The notes beneath the pieces are model-generated. The model was not told the origin of the DNA. It saw nothing but the letters and a program-made list of their open reading frames with translations, and did not search any database. This document shows positions 1-6,033 of a stretch of 14,493 bases of DNA, piece after piece. The position numbers were made by a program, and so were the translations under genes. The stretch comes from an uncultured Coprococcus sp. (GTDB lineage: Bacteria; Bacillota; Clostridia; Lachnospirales; Lachnospiraceae): positions 1 to 14,493 of the forward strand of contig URJU01000036.1 of the NCBI GenBank assembly GCA_900548315.1, read 5' to 3'. Position 1 is the first letter of the stretch. Each line of letters opens with the position of its first letter.

Positions 1-759
1 TTCCTAGCCAGGACATATTCAGAAGAATATGATCAGGCAGATCCTGGTGAGCGCACAAAGTTTCAGAATCAAGTGGCAAGGGAGCTTTCTTATTTGGAAG
101 ATCCGCTGGAACGCAACAATTATGTCGATGCGATAGCTCGAGCCTATATCATAGACAGAGAGGCGCTTGCGAAAAAAGTTCATGATTATGGAGTTTCTGG
201 AACCCCGAAACCGGATGTGGTGGAGAGGGAAGAAAGGCGCCTTGAGGAACAGAGACAGGGAAATGGAAATCCTGATGGCGTTATCGGATATGGCACAGCC
301 ACAACAGGTGAAAGTGGTGCATCACAGTCAGGAAAGCAGAGTGGAGACGGCGGAGACAATAAGACCGCAAGACTGCTCCTCACATGGCTGGTCAATGAGC
401 CATCACTCTTTGAAAAACTCGACGGAGTGATAACGGAGAAAGATTTTGCTCCGGGCGTGTTCAGGACTGTGGCAGAAAAGCTGTTTTCACAGTATAGGCA
501 GCAGCGCAAGGTGGAACCAGCTGTTGTTGTCAATACATTCCAGGATGTGGAGGAACAGAGACTTGTGGCCGGGATGCTCCAGACAGACCTGTCTATAGAC
601 ATGACGGAGGAGGAGATAAGCGGAGCGATAACTGATGTGGTGAGAAAGATAAAACTTGCCAGCATCAAAAAGCAGCTGGAGAGTGAAAATGATATCGCGA
701 AGGTTCAGCAGCTCATAAAAGACAGAAAAAAAATGGAAAAATTCAGAGTAACGATCTGA
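1..759 (+). CDS. dnaG: DNA primase DnaG, C-terminal part (5' end outside window)
   Basis: The reading frame is open from base 1, so this is the last ~252 codons of a longer gene; the GTG at 73 is an internal valine, not the start. DnaG makes the RNA primers for lagging-strand replication and is recruited by the replicative helicase. What remains is the end of the polymerase core (the helical stretch with the motif DPLERNNYVDAIARAY), a low-complexity Gly/Gln/Ser-rich linker at about bases 240-360, and the C-terminal helicase-binding domain beginning near the segment KTARLLLTWLVNEPSLFEKL and ending in charged helices. The catalytic Toprim and zinc-binding domains are upstream of the window. The identification rests on this domain plus the following rpoD, which is the classical macromolecular-synthesis operon order of Firmicutes. 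The gap to rpoD is about 100 bp and holds no obvious terminator, so cotranscription is likely. Confidence 0.93.
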   Translation, partial: FLARTYSEEYDQADPGERTKFQNQVARELSYLEDPLERNNYVDAIARAYIIDREALAKKVHDYGVSGTPKPDVVEREERRLEEQRQGNGNPDGVIGYGTATTGESGASQSGKQSGDGGDNKTARLLLTWLVNEPSLFEKLDGVITEKDFAPGVFRTVAEKLFSQYRQQRKVEPAVVVNTFQDVEEQRLVAGMLQTDLSIDMTEEEISGAITDVVRKIKLASIKKQLESENDIAKVQQLIKDRKKMEKFRVTI

Positions 760-858
760 TAGATTTCATAAAAGGACTCAGATGTGAACTGCGGTCCTGG
801 AGAGACATGCAGAGCGCGTAGTATGCGTCTGCTCAAATACATTATGTGGAGGAAGAAT

Positions 859-2061
859 ATGAGTACCAACAAGAGCAATACCACAGTTGATGTGGTAAAC
901 ACAAATGATAATGATATGATAAAGGTCAGTGAGGATGATGCCGTCAACGCAAAATTCAATGTGAAACTTGAGGAGCTTCTTGCGATTGCACACAGCAAGA
1001 AAAATGTAATAGAGGACACAGAGCTCATAAAGCATTTCAATGATCTTAAAGAGGTTGCACTTGATCTTGACACTATGCAGAAGATATTTAATTTCCTTGA
1101 GAAGAATGGCGTTGATATTCTTCAGATCACAGATGCTGATGAGGAGGAGTCTGCACTTGATGAGGATGTCATTGCTGAGGGCGAGGATGTAGAGAAGATA
1201 GATTTTACGGATACCGGAGATATATCAAGCACTACACAGGATCCTGTCAAGATGTATCTTAAGGATATAGGAAAGGTTCCACTGCTCAGTGCTGAGGAGG
1301 AGATTGAGCTTGCCAAGAGAATGGAGGCAGGCGATGAGATGGCAAAGAAGAAACTTGCAGAGTCGAATTTGCGTCTTGTTGTAAGTATAGCTAAAAGATA
1401 TGTCGGAAGAGGCATGCTTTTCCTTGACCTCATACAGGAGGGAAATCTTGGACTGTTAAAGGCTGTTGAGAAGTTTGATTATAGAAAGGGATACAAGTTC
1501 TCCACATATGCTACATGGTGGATAAGACAGGCTATCACAAGAGCTATCGCAGATCAGGCGAGAACGATTCGTATCCCTGTTCATATGGTTGAGACCATCA
1601 ACAAGGTGACAAGAGTCAGCAGAGATCTTCTGCAGAAACTTGGCAGAGAGCCACTTCCGGAGGAAGTAGGCGAGGTTATGGGACTTCCAAAGGAGAGGGT
1701 ACAGGAGATAATGAAGATAGCCCAGGAGCCTGTATCACTCGAGACACCTATTGGTGAGGAGGAGGACAGCCATCTTGGAGATTTTATTCAGGATGAGAGT
1801 ATTCCAACCCCAGTTGAGGCTACGAACCAGACACTTCTCCACGAACAGCTCGATGATGTCGTGAGTACACTCACAGAGAGAGAGCAGAGAGTAATAAAGC
1901 TTAGATTTGGCTGGGATGACGGAAGACCTAGAACTCTAGAGGAGGTTGGAAAGGAATTCAACGTAACCAGAGAGCGTATCCGTCAGATAGAGGCAAAGGC
2001 ACTCAGAAAACTCAGACATCCAAATAGAAGTCGAAAGCTCAAGGATTTCCTTTACAATTAA
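859..2061 (+). CDS. rpoD: RNA polymerase primary sigma factor RpoD (SigA)
   Basis: This is the housekeeping sigma-70 factor, 400 residues, that directs RNA polymerase to -35/-10 promoters. I chose ATG 859 because TGGAGGA (847-853) lies five bases upstream; the in-frame ATG at 784 has no ribosome site and would add 25 unconserved residues. Region 1.1 is recognisable at about residues 34-90, followed by an acidic linker. Region 1.2 starts near residue 128 (DPVKMYLKDIG). Region 2 runs from residue 170 with NLRLVVSIAKRY, the core-binding DLIQEGNLGL and the -10-melting FSTYATWWIRQAI. Region 3 follows, then region 4 from about residue 335, with the helix-turn-helix EEVGKEFNVTRERIRQIEAK that reads the -35 box. 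The length and complete set of regions mark a group 1 sigma factor rather than an alternative one. It sits between dnaG and trmK, as in many Firmicutes. Confidence 0.98.
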   Translation: MSTNKSNTTVDVVNTNDNDMIKVSEDDAVNAKFNVKLEELLAIAHSKKNVIEDTELIKHFNDLKEVALDLDTMQKIFNFLEKNGVDILQITDADEEESALDEDVIAEGEDVEKIDFTDTGDISSTTQDPVKMYLKDIGKVPLLSAEEEIELAKRMEAGDEMAKKKLAESNLRLVVSIAKRYVGRGMLFLDLIQEGNLGLLKAVEKFDYRKGYKFSTYATWWIRQAITRAIADQARTIRIPVHMVETINKVTRVSRDLLQKLGREPLPEEVGEVMGLPKERVQEIMKIAQEPVSLETPIGEEEDSHLGDFIQDESIPTPVEATNQTLLHEQLDDVVSTLTEREQRVIKLRFGWDDGRPRTLEEVGKEFNVTRERIRQIEAKALRKLRHPNRSRKLKDFLYN

Positions 2062-2087
2062 TTAACGCAGAACGAAATGGAGAAGAG

Positions 2088-2114
2088 TGCCTGCTTACTG
2101 ATCAGTAGCGAGCA
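2088..2114 (+). promoter_or_regulatory. Hairpin between rpoD and trmK, possibly shaping the trmK ribosome site
   Basis: The spacer holds the perfect 12-base palindrome TACTGATCAGTA (2096-2107), extended by GC/GC around a bulged T and by TGC (2088-2090) with GCA (2112-2114). No T-run follows, so it is not an intrinsic terminator. The trmK start at 2127 has no Shine-Dalgarno at normal distance; the nearest purine-rich match is GGAGAAG at 2079-2085, just 5' of the hairpin. Folding would bring that site to about 14 unpaired bases from the ATG. The structure is visible in the sequence; the role is inference. Confidence 0.4.
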
Positions 2115-2126
2115 TGAAATATATAA

Positions 2127-2876
2127 ATGAAAGATATAGAATTGTCACTTAGAATGAAGGCTGTTGCTGACATGGTCATACCGGGCAGCAGAGTGTGCGA
2201 CATAGGATGTGATCACGCATTTGTGTCTATATATCTGGTGGCAAATGGCATTGCGGACCGGGTCATAGCATCAGATGTTAGAACCGGTCCGTGTGCTATA
2301 GCCAGAGATAACATAAGCCGGTGGGGGATGAGCGACAGGATAGATCTGAGACTGGGAGACGGACTAGGAACGGTGGATCCCGGGGAGGCAGACTCGGTAA
2401 TAATCGCAGGTATGGGAGGAATGCTCATAACCGATATTCTTGAGGCTGGAAAGGCTGTCGTAGAACGTGCTGGTCAGCTGGTTTTGCAGCCCCAGTCGGA
2501 ACTAGAACATGTGAGAAGGTATATATATGAAAACGGATGGAATATTTCAGACGAAAAAATGCTGGTAGATGCAGGCAAATATTATGTGGTCATGAATGTA
2601 GATGTGAGTAAAAATAAAGACTCTGAAATTTTTGTCGGTGCAGAAAAAGATGAATCTGGTCATAATCAGGATATGCAGGAAATATACTTCAAGTATGGAT
2701 ATCACCTTTTGAACAGTCACAGTACGGTTTTGAGGGCTTATCTTGAGAGCCGGAGAAATACAGTGAAAGAAATTCTGGCAGGACTTGAAAAGTCGGAGAC
2801 GGACAATGCTAAGATCAGATGTCTTGAACTGAGACATGAACTTGACTGTATAGACCGGGCACTTGAGATCTTATGA
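2127..2876 (+). CDS. trmK: tRNA (adenine(22)-N1)-methyltransferase TrmK
   Basis: A 249-residue class I SAM-dependent methyltransferase of the TrmK (YqfN) family, which methylates N1 of adenine 22 in the tRNA D-loop region in the cytoplasm. The Rossmann-fold SAM motif is CDIGCDHAFVSIYL (residues 24-37; Asp25, Gly27, Asp29), with the acidic end of the second strand at Asp50, GDGL at 77-80, the family motif IAGMGG at 93-98 and QPQSE at 121-125. A C-terminal charged helical part from about residue 185 fits the coiled-coil extension known in this family. The ATG at 2127 is kept because the N-terminus KDIELSLRMKAVADMV aligns in style with other TrmK N-termini, although the ribosome site is poor. 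The position directly after rpoD matches the sigA-yqfN order of Bacillus. The usual next gene, yqfO/nif3, is absent; a kinase gene follows after about 22 bases. Confidence 0.93.
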   Translation: MKDIELSLRMKAVADMVIPGSRVCDIGCDHAFVSIYLVANGIADRVIASDVRTGPCAIARDNISRWGMSDRIDLRLGDGLGTVDPGEADSVIIAGMGGMLITDILEAGKAVVERAGQLVLQPQSELEHVRRYIYENGWNISDEKMLVDAGKYYVVMNVDVSKNKDSEIFVGAEKDESGHNQDMQEIYFKYGYHLLNSHSTVLRAYLESRRNTVKEILAGLEKSETDNAKIRCLELRHELDCIDRALEIL

Positions 2877-2898
2877 CATATAGGAGTTGATAGTTGAT

Positions 2899-3906
2899 AT
2901 GGGCAATGAAGAAAAGAGTGTTACATCCCTGAAAGAGACTGCAAAGGAGTGGGCGCGTAAAGTTGGAATTGATTCTGTGGATAAGCTGAATACTATGATA
3001 GATTCGGGACGCAGTATGGAGCTTGTGCTTGTGTGTGAGGCTATGCAGAGCAACAGTATTTATGATATAGCGAGAAGAATTCTGGCGGAGCGCAGGAAGA
3101 TAGTGCTTATCTCCGGCCCGAGTTCGGCTGGCAAGACAACGTTGTCACACAGACTGGGTATACAGCTTATGGCTATGGGGCTTAAGCCACATGCCATAGC
3201 AGCGGATAATTATTTTGTAAACAGGCAGGACAATCCGAAGGATGAGAATGGCAACTATGATTTTGAGTGTATAGAGGCGATGGATCTAGAGAAATTGAAT
3301 AATGACATGTGCAGACTGCTTTCCGGTGAAAGGATAGAAATGCCAGTGTTCAATTTCAAGACGGGGCGGAGAGAGTATCATGGTAATTATCTCCGGATAG
3401 AAGAGTCGGATGTCATTATCATGGAGGGAATCCACTCTCTAAATCCAGCAATGACTTATAAATTGGAAGAATCAGATAAGTATAAGATATATATAAGTCC
3501 TCTCAATCAGTTGTATATTGACGACAAGGATGGTCAGCGTGTAAAGGTATCCACGATGGACAGCAGACTGCTAAGAAGGATGGTCAGGGATTACAGAACC
3601 CGTGGAAATGATGTGGAAAATACACTCTCAATGTGGAAGTCAGTGAGAAATGGAGAAGAGAAATATATTTTTCCATATGAGAGCGAGGCGGATGTGATGT
3701 TTAATTCTGGATTGTTGTATGAGTATACTGCGGTTGGAAAGGCGGCAAAGCCGCTTCTCCAGGCTGTTGGACAGGAGTCAAAATACTATGAAGAAGTTCA
3801 GAGACTCCTGAAATTTGTGAATATGTTCAGAGATATAGATGAGGGATGTATTCCGGCAAATTCCATACTCAGAGAGTTTATAGGCGGAGGCTGCTTTGAC
3901 ATATGA
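2899..3906 (+). CDS. Uridine-kinase-like nucleoside kinase, short form without N-terminal TGS-type region
   Basis: A 335-residue P-loop kinase of the phosphoribulokinase/uridine kinase family, expected to phosphorylate a nucleoside with ATP or GTP in the cytoplasm. Walker A is GPSSAGKTT (residues 73-81), followed by ADNYF (102-106), the conserved NGNYDFECIEAMD segment (118-129), FNFKTGRREY (151-160), and the Walker-B-like MEGIH (175-179). The C-terminus ends in LREFIGGGCF, typical of the clostridial 'nucleoside kinase' group. Members of that group usually have about 550 residues, with a TGS/ThrRS-editing-like region before the kinase; here only about 70 residues precede the P-loop, so that region is missing. 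ATG 2899 was chosen although AGGAG (2882-2886) is 12 bases away; the in-frame TTG at 2887 abuts that site and is unlikely. Closely spaced after trmK, so probably cotranscribed. The exact nucleoside substrate cannot be told. Confidence 0.82.
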   Translation: MGNEEKSVTSLKETAKEWARKVGIDSVDKLNTMIDSGRSMELVLVCEAMQSNSIYDIARRILAERRKIVLISGPSSAGKTTLSHRLGIQLMAMGLKPHAIAADNYFVNRQDNPKDENGNYDFECIEAMDLEKLNNDMCRLLSGERIEMPVFNFKTGRREYHGNYLRIEESDVIIMEGIHSLNPAMTYKLEESDKYKIYISPLNQLYIDDKDGQRVKVSTMDSRLLRRMVRDYRTRGNDVENTLSMWKSVRNGEEKYIFPYESEADVMFNSGLLYEYTAVGKAAKPLLQAVGQESKYYEEVQRLLKFVNMFRDIDEGCIPANSILREFIGGGCFDI

Positions 3907-3956
3907 TGCTGCCTTGGATCTGAATGTATATGGTGCATTCGGATATTGAGAGAAAA

Positions 3957-4003
3957 AAAAACGGAGATGACATATCAAAGTGTTGATTGTCATCTCCGTT
4001 TTT
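3957..4003. terminator. Bidirectional intrinsic terminator between the kinase gene and rnpB
   Basis: A 16-bp stem pairs 3957-3972 with 3988-4003 (core ACGGAGATGACA / TGTCATCTCCGT). Inside it, after a bulged T, ATCAA pairs with TTGAT around the loop AGTG. On the plus strand the stem ends in TTTTT; on the minus strand it is followed by a run of nine T. It can therefore end the rightward dnaG-to-kinase transcript and the leftward rnpB transcript. Confidence 0.9.
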
Positions 4004-4017
4004 GATGTTCAGATATA

Positions 4018-4387
4018 ATGAGTTGGACTGTAAGCCGGGTTATGTCGAGAGTGATCATCTATCTAGGAGTTATGTTGCCATAAAACTCAAGCGACCTACC
4101 TGGAATGCAGCGGGCAACTGTATCATTCCACAGGTTCCACTCGGGAACCATATTTGGTCTTGCTTCGGATGGGGTTTACAGAGCCTGCTATGTTACCACA
4201 GCAGCGGTGAGCTCTTACCTCGCCTTTCCACCCTTACCATATCTGAATAGATACCGGATATGGCGGTTTATTTCTGTTGCACTGGCCTGGGAGTCGCCTC
4301 CACCGGACGTTATCCGGCATCCTGCCCTGTGAAGCCCGGACTTTCCTCACCTGCATAAATGCAGCCGCGATCACTTATCCAACTCAT
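4018..4387 (-). ncRNA. rnpB: RNase P RNA, bacterial type A
   Basis: This is the catalytic RNA of ribonuclease P, which removes 5' leaders from pre-tRNAs together with the RnpA protein. Read on the minus strand, it has the universal GAGGAAAGTCCGGGC block (complement of 4334-4348), the following CAGGGCAGG, CCAGTGCAACAGAAA and AAACCGCC blocks, GGTAAGGGTGGAAAGG, GGTAAGAGCTCACCG, and the 3' ACCCGGCTTAC (complement of 4031-4041), which pairs with the first block to form helix P4. The ends were set by helix P1: ATGAGTTGGA at 4018-4027 pairs with TCCAACTCAT at 4378-4387, giving about 370 nt. The block order resembles the ancestral A type (as in E. coli) rather than the Bacillus B type, which fits Clostridia. 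A promoter lies directly upstream on the minus strand and a terminator downstream. Open frames on the plus strand here are fortuitous. Confidence 0.97.
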
Positions 4388-4392
4388 ATAAT

Positions 4393-4421
4393 CTTATAGC
4401 AGAACATTTGAAAAAAGTAAA
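4393..4421 (-). promoter_or_regulatory. rnpB promoter
   Basis: On the minus strand TTTACT (complement of 4416-4421) is separated by exactly 17 bases from TATAAG (complement of 4393-4398), preceded by TGC as in extended -10 elements. The predicted start lies at about 4386-4387, which coincides with the first base of helix P1 of the RNA. Confidence 0.85.
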
Positions 4422-4530
4422 GCCCCAAATGTGTCATATTACAAAGTACAGGGAACAATACGGTATATGTACGATCGGGATGCGTCGAAACAATGTAGTT
4501 TTAAATACTACTTAATGCAGTTAGGAATGC

Positions 4531-4559
4531 TTGATGTTGGATGTGAATCGTGATACAAT
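4531..4559 (+). promoter_or_regulatory. Promoter for the C39-like / nitroreductase gene pair
   Basis: TTGATG (4531-4536), a 17-base spacer and TACAAT (4554-4559) form a good SigA-type promoter, with a predicted start near 4566 and an 80-base leader before the ATG at 4648. A 17-base imperfect dyad, GTAGTTTTAAATACTAC (4495-4511), lies 19 bases before the -35 box. I see no riboswitch-like structure in the leader. Confidence 0.7.
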
Positions 4560-4647
4560 ACGTATATCATAATACAGAAATTGATATTTGGAAACTTATA
4601 TTTGTTTGACTGCGCTTGGCGCGGGTGTTGGAAAGGATTAATAGATT

Positions 4648-5361
4648 ATGGAAGATTTATATTTAACTAATAAGGACTATGTGAAGATAAAGAATATGAA
4701 CCTCGTGAGCTATGGCGGCAATCAGACCTGGTCTAATTCCAAAAGGATGCAGAAAGTCGGCTGCGGGGTTGTAGCAATGGCAGATCTGACAATTTATCTT
4801 GCAGAACAGAATCCGAATATGATGACGGATGCCATAAGAAAGATAAACAAGCCAAAGGGACTTTACAACAAGCACGATTATCTTGAGTATGTGAAGTTTT
4901 TCTACGTCCATTATGTCATTCTGCTTATGCATAAGGGAATGTTGGGGATTGCGCTGAAACACACAATGAACAGATACTTTATGCTGAACGATATAGGTCT
5001 GAAGGCGAAGTGGAAAATGATGCAGTCGGATGAGGCGATGATGAAGGATATAAAGCACCTTATTCGAAAGAATAAGCCGGTTATACTTGCTATAGGTCCG
5101 AATAGATATAATCCGTTTGGTAAAAAGGGTATACGGATGTATGTTGAGAAGGATGGAAGTCTAAAGACATCAATACGTCAGGATGTCCATTCCCATTATG
5201 TTACTGTTACAGGCATAAAAAATTTTAAGGGAAGGGAATATCTTGTTGTATCTTCCTGGGGAAAGAAGTATTATATAGATTATAAAGAGTACAGGGATTA
5301 CGTGAATAACGTTGGTGATAAATTCACAAGCGGTATCCTGTACATCCAGGGCTTGATATAA
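4648..5361 (+). CDS. C39-like papain-fold cysteine peptidase family protein, cytoplasmic
   Basis: A 237-residue protein that I place by motif in the peptidase C39-like (papain-fold) family. The likely nucleophile is Cys39 in the helix-start motif VGCGVVAMADL. A second block, HSHYVTVTGI (181-190), provides the candidate His183, and VVSSWGKKYYIDYKEY (200-215) is the typical closing strand of C39-like domains. The helical middle (about 75-140) is not diagnostic. There is no signal peptide, lipobox or clear transmembrane helix, so it should act inside the cell, unlike most secreted C39_2 proteins. It also lacks the ABC-transporter domains of bacteriocin-processing C39 exporters. AAAGGA (4632-4637) is ten bases before the ATG. 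The nitroreductase gene follows after 26 bases, so the two probably form an operon. Family membership is fairly secure; whether it is an active peptidase, and its substrate, are unknown. Confidence 0.65.
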   Translation: MEDLYLTNKDYVKIKNMNLVSYGGNQTWSNSKRMQKVGCGVVAMADLTIYLAEQNPNMMTDAIRKINKPKGLYNKHDYLEYVKFFYVHYVILLMHKGMLGIALKHTMNRYFMLNDIGLKAKWKMMQSDEAMMKDIKHLIRKNKPVILAIGPNRYNPFGKKGIRMYVEKDGSLKTSIRQDVHSHYVTVTGIKNFKGREYLVVSSWGKKYYIDYKEYRDYVNNVGDKFTSGILYIQGLI

Positions 5362-5387
5362 AGTAAGCATGATATAAGGAGGGTACA

Positions 5388-5930
5388 ATGGACGCAATCG
5401 AATGCATTAAGACAAGAAGAAGTGTAAGAAAGTTTACAGATGAGAAGGTGCCAGTTGATGTCGTGAAAGACATTGTTGAACTTGCATCCTACTCCCCATC
5501 ATGGAAGAATACACAGGTTATCAGATATATTCTCGTTGAGGACGAGGCGGTGATTGCGAAGATCGCGGCTGAGGGAGTTATGGATTTTGCGCTGAACCAG
5601 AAGACGGTCAGCAGATCAAAGCAGCTCATGGTCATCACAAAGAAGGATGGCATATGTGGATATGAGAAAAACGGAGAGGCGAGCACGAGCAAAGGAAGTG
5701 GCTGGGAAATGTTCGATGCAGGAATCGCGACACAGACATTCTGTCTTGCAGCCCACGCAAAAGGTGTAGGAACAGTTATACTTGGTATATTTGATGATGC
5801 CAAGGTTGGAGAGATAGTCGGAATTCCGGAAGGCCAGACTGTAGCCGCGGTAGTAGCCATGGGATATCCTGCTTTTGCACCGGATATGCCGCCTAGAAAG
5901 TCGGTTGACGATTTGTTTACCATGAGATAG
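5388..5930 (+). CDS. Nitroreductase family protein (FMN-dependent oxidoreductase)
   Basis: A 180-residue single-domain nitroreductase, a family of flavin (usually FMN) enzymes that use NAD(P)H to reduce nitro groups, quinones or other acceptors, normally as cytoplasmic homodimers. The N-terminus has the family hallmark IKTRRSVRKF (7-16), in which the arginines contact the FMN phosphate, then SPSWKNTQ (36-43) in the place of the usual SPSxxNxQPW block. The C-terminal part has GVGTVILGIFDDAKVGEIVGIPEG (about 126-149) and VVAMGYPA, the conserved end of the fold. At 180 residues it belongs to the short clostridial subgroup. The ribosome site AAGGAGG (5376-5382) is strong and fixes the start. It lies 26 bases after the C39-like gene and before a terminator, so it is the last gene of that unit. 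The physiological substrate cannot be inferred. Confidence 0.9.
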   Translation: MDAIECIKTRRSVRKFTDEKVPVDVVKDIVELASYSPSWKNTQVIRYILVEDEAVIAKIAAEGVMDFALNQKTVSRSKQLMVITKKDGICGYEKNGEASTSKGSGWEMFDAGIATQTFCLAAHAKGVGTVILGIFDDAKVGEIVGIPEGQTVAAVVAMGYPAFAPDMPPRKSVDDLFTMR

Positions 5931-5966
5931 TATATCAGATTTTACAATATAATACATAAGTATGAA

Positions 5967-5995
5967 TTGATGTAAGCTGCACTTTAGTATACACT
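5967..5995 (+). promoter_or_regulatory. Promoter of the kinase/amidase pair, embedded in the terminator
   Basis: TTGATG (5967-5972), a 17-base spacer and TACACT (5990-5995) form a plausible SigA-type promoter whose spacer is the left arm of the terminator hairpin. The predicted start, about 6002, lies within the right arm, so a transcript from here lacks the left arm and cannot form the terminator. The same -35 sequence occurs in the promoter at 4531. Confidence 0.55.
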
Positions 5996-6013
5996 AAGTG
6001 CAGCTTTTTCTTT
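5974..6013 (+). terminator. Intrinsic terminator after the nitroreductase gene
   Basis: AAGCTGCACTT (5974-5984) pairs with AAGTGCAGCTT (5996-6006) around an 11-base loop that can itself pair TAG with CTA. It is followed by TTTTTCTTT. The 11-bp stem plus T-run is a standard rho-independent terminator. Its sequence overlaps the promoter of the next gene. Confidence 0.85.
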
Positions 6014-6033
6014 GTAATATAAGGAGGCACAAC

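Noticed and set aside
186..668. Antisense ORFs of 60-200 codons opposite dnaG, rpoD, the nitroreductase, the kinase-like gene and pcrA
   Set aside because: They are shadows of real genes, with low-complexity Ser/Leu/Thr-rich or Cys/His-rich products, no ribosome sites and no promoters.
784..858. Longer rpoD start at ATG 784
   Set aside because: No ribosome site precedes it and the 25 added residues (MNCGPGETCRARS...) look non-coding; ATG 859 has TGGAGGA five bases upstream.
820..858. Possible hairpin or promoter in the dnaG-rpoD gap
   Set aside because: Partial complementarity (AGAC...GTCT) is too weak, and I found no convincing -35/-10 pair; rpoD is probably expressed from upstream or from a promoter inside dnaG that I cannot recognise.
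3987..4332. Open reading frames of 87 and 75 codons on the plus strand
   Set aside because: They lie antisense to rnpB, have no ribosome site, and their sequence is fully explained by conserved RNase P RNA blocks.
5998..6033. Longer start of the kinase-like gene at ATG-type codon 5998
   Set aside because: It lies inside the right arm of a terminator and upstream of or at the predicted transcription start; ATG 6034 has a strong AAGGAGG site.
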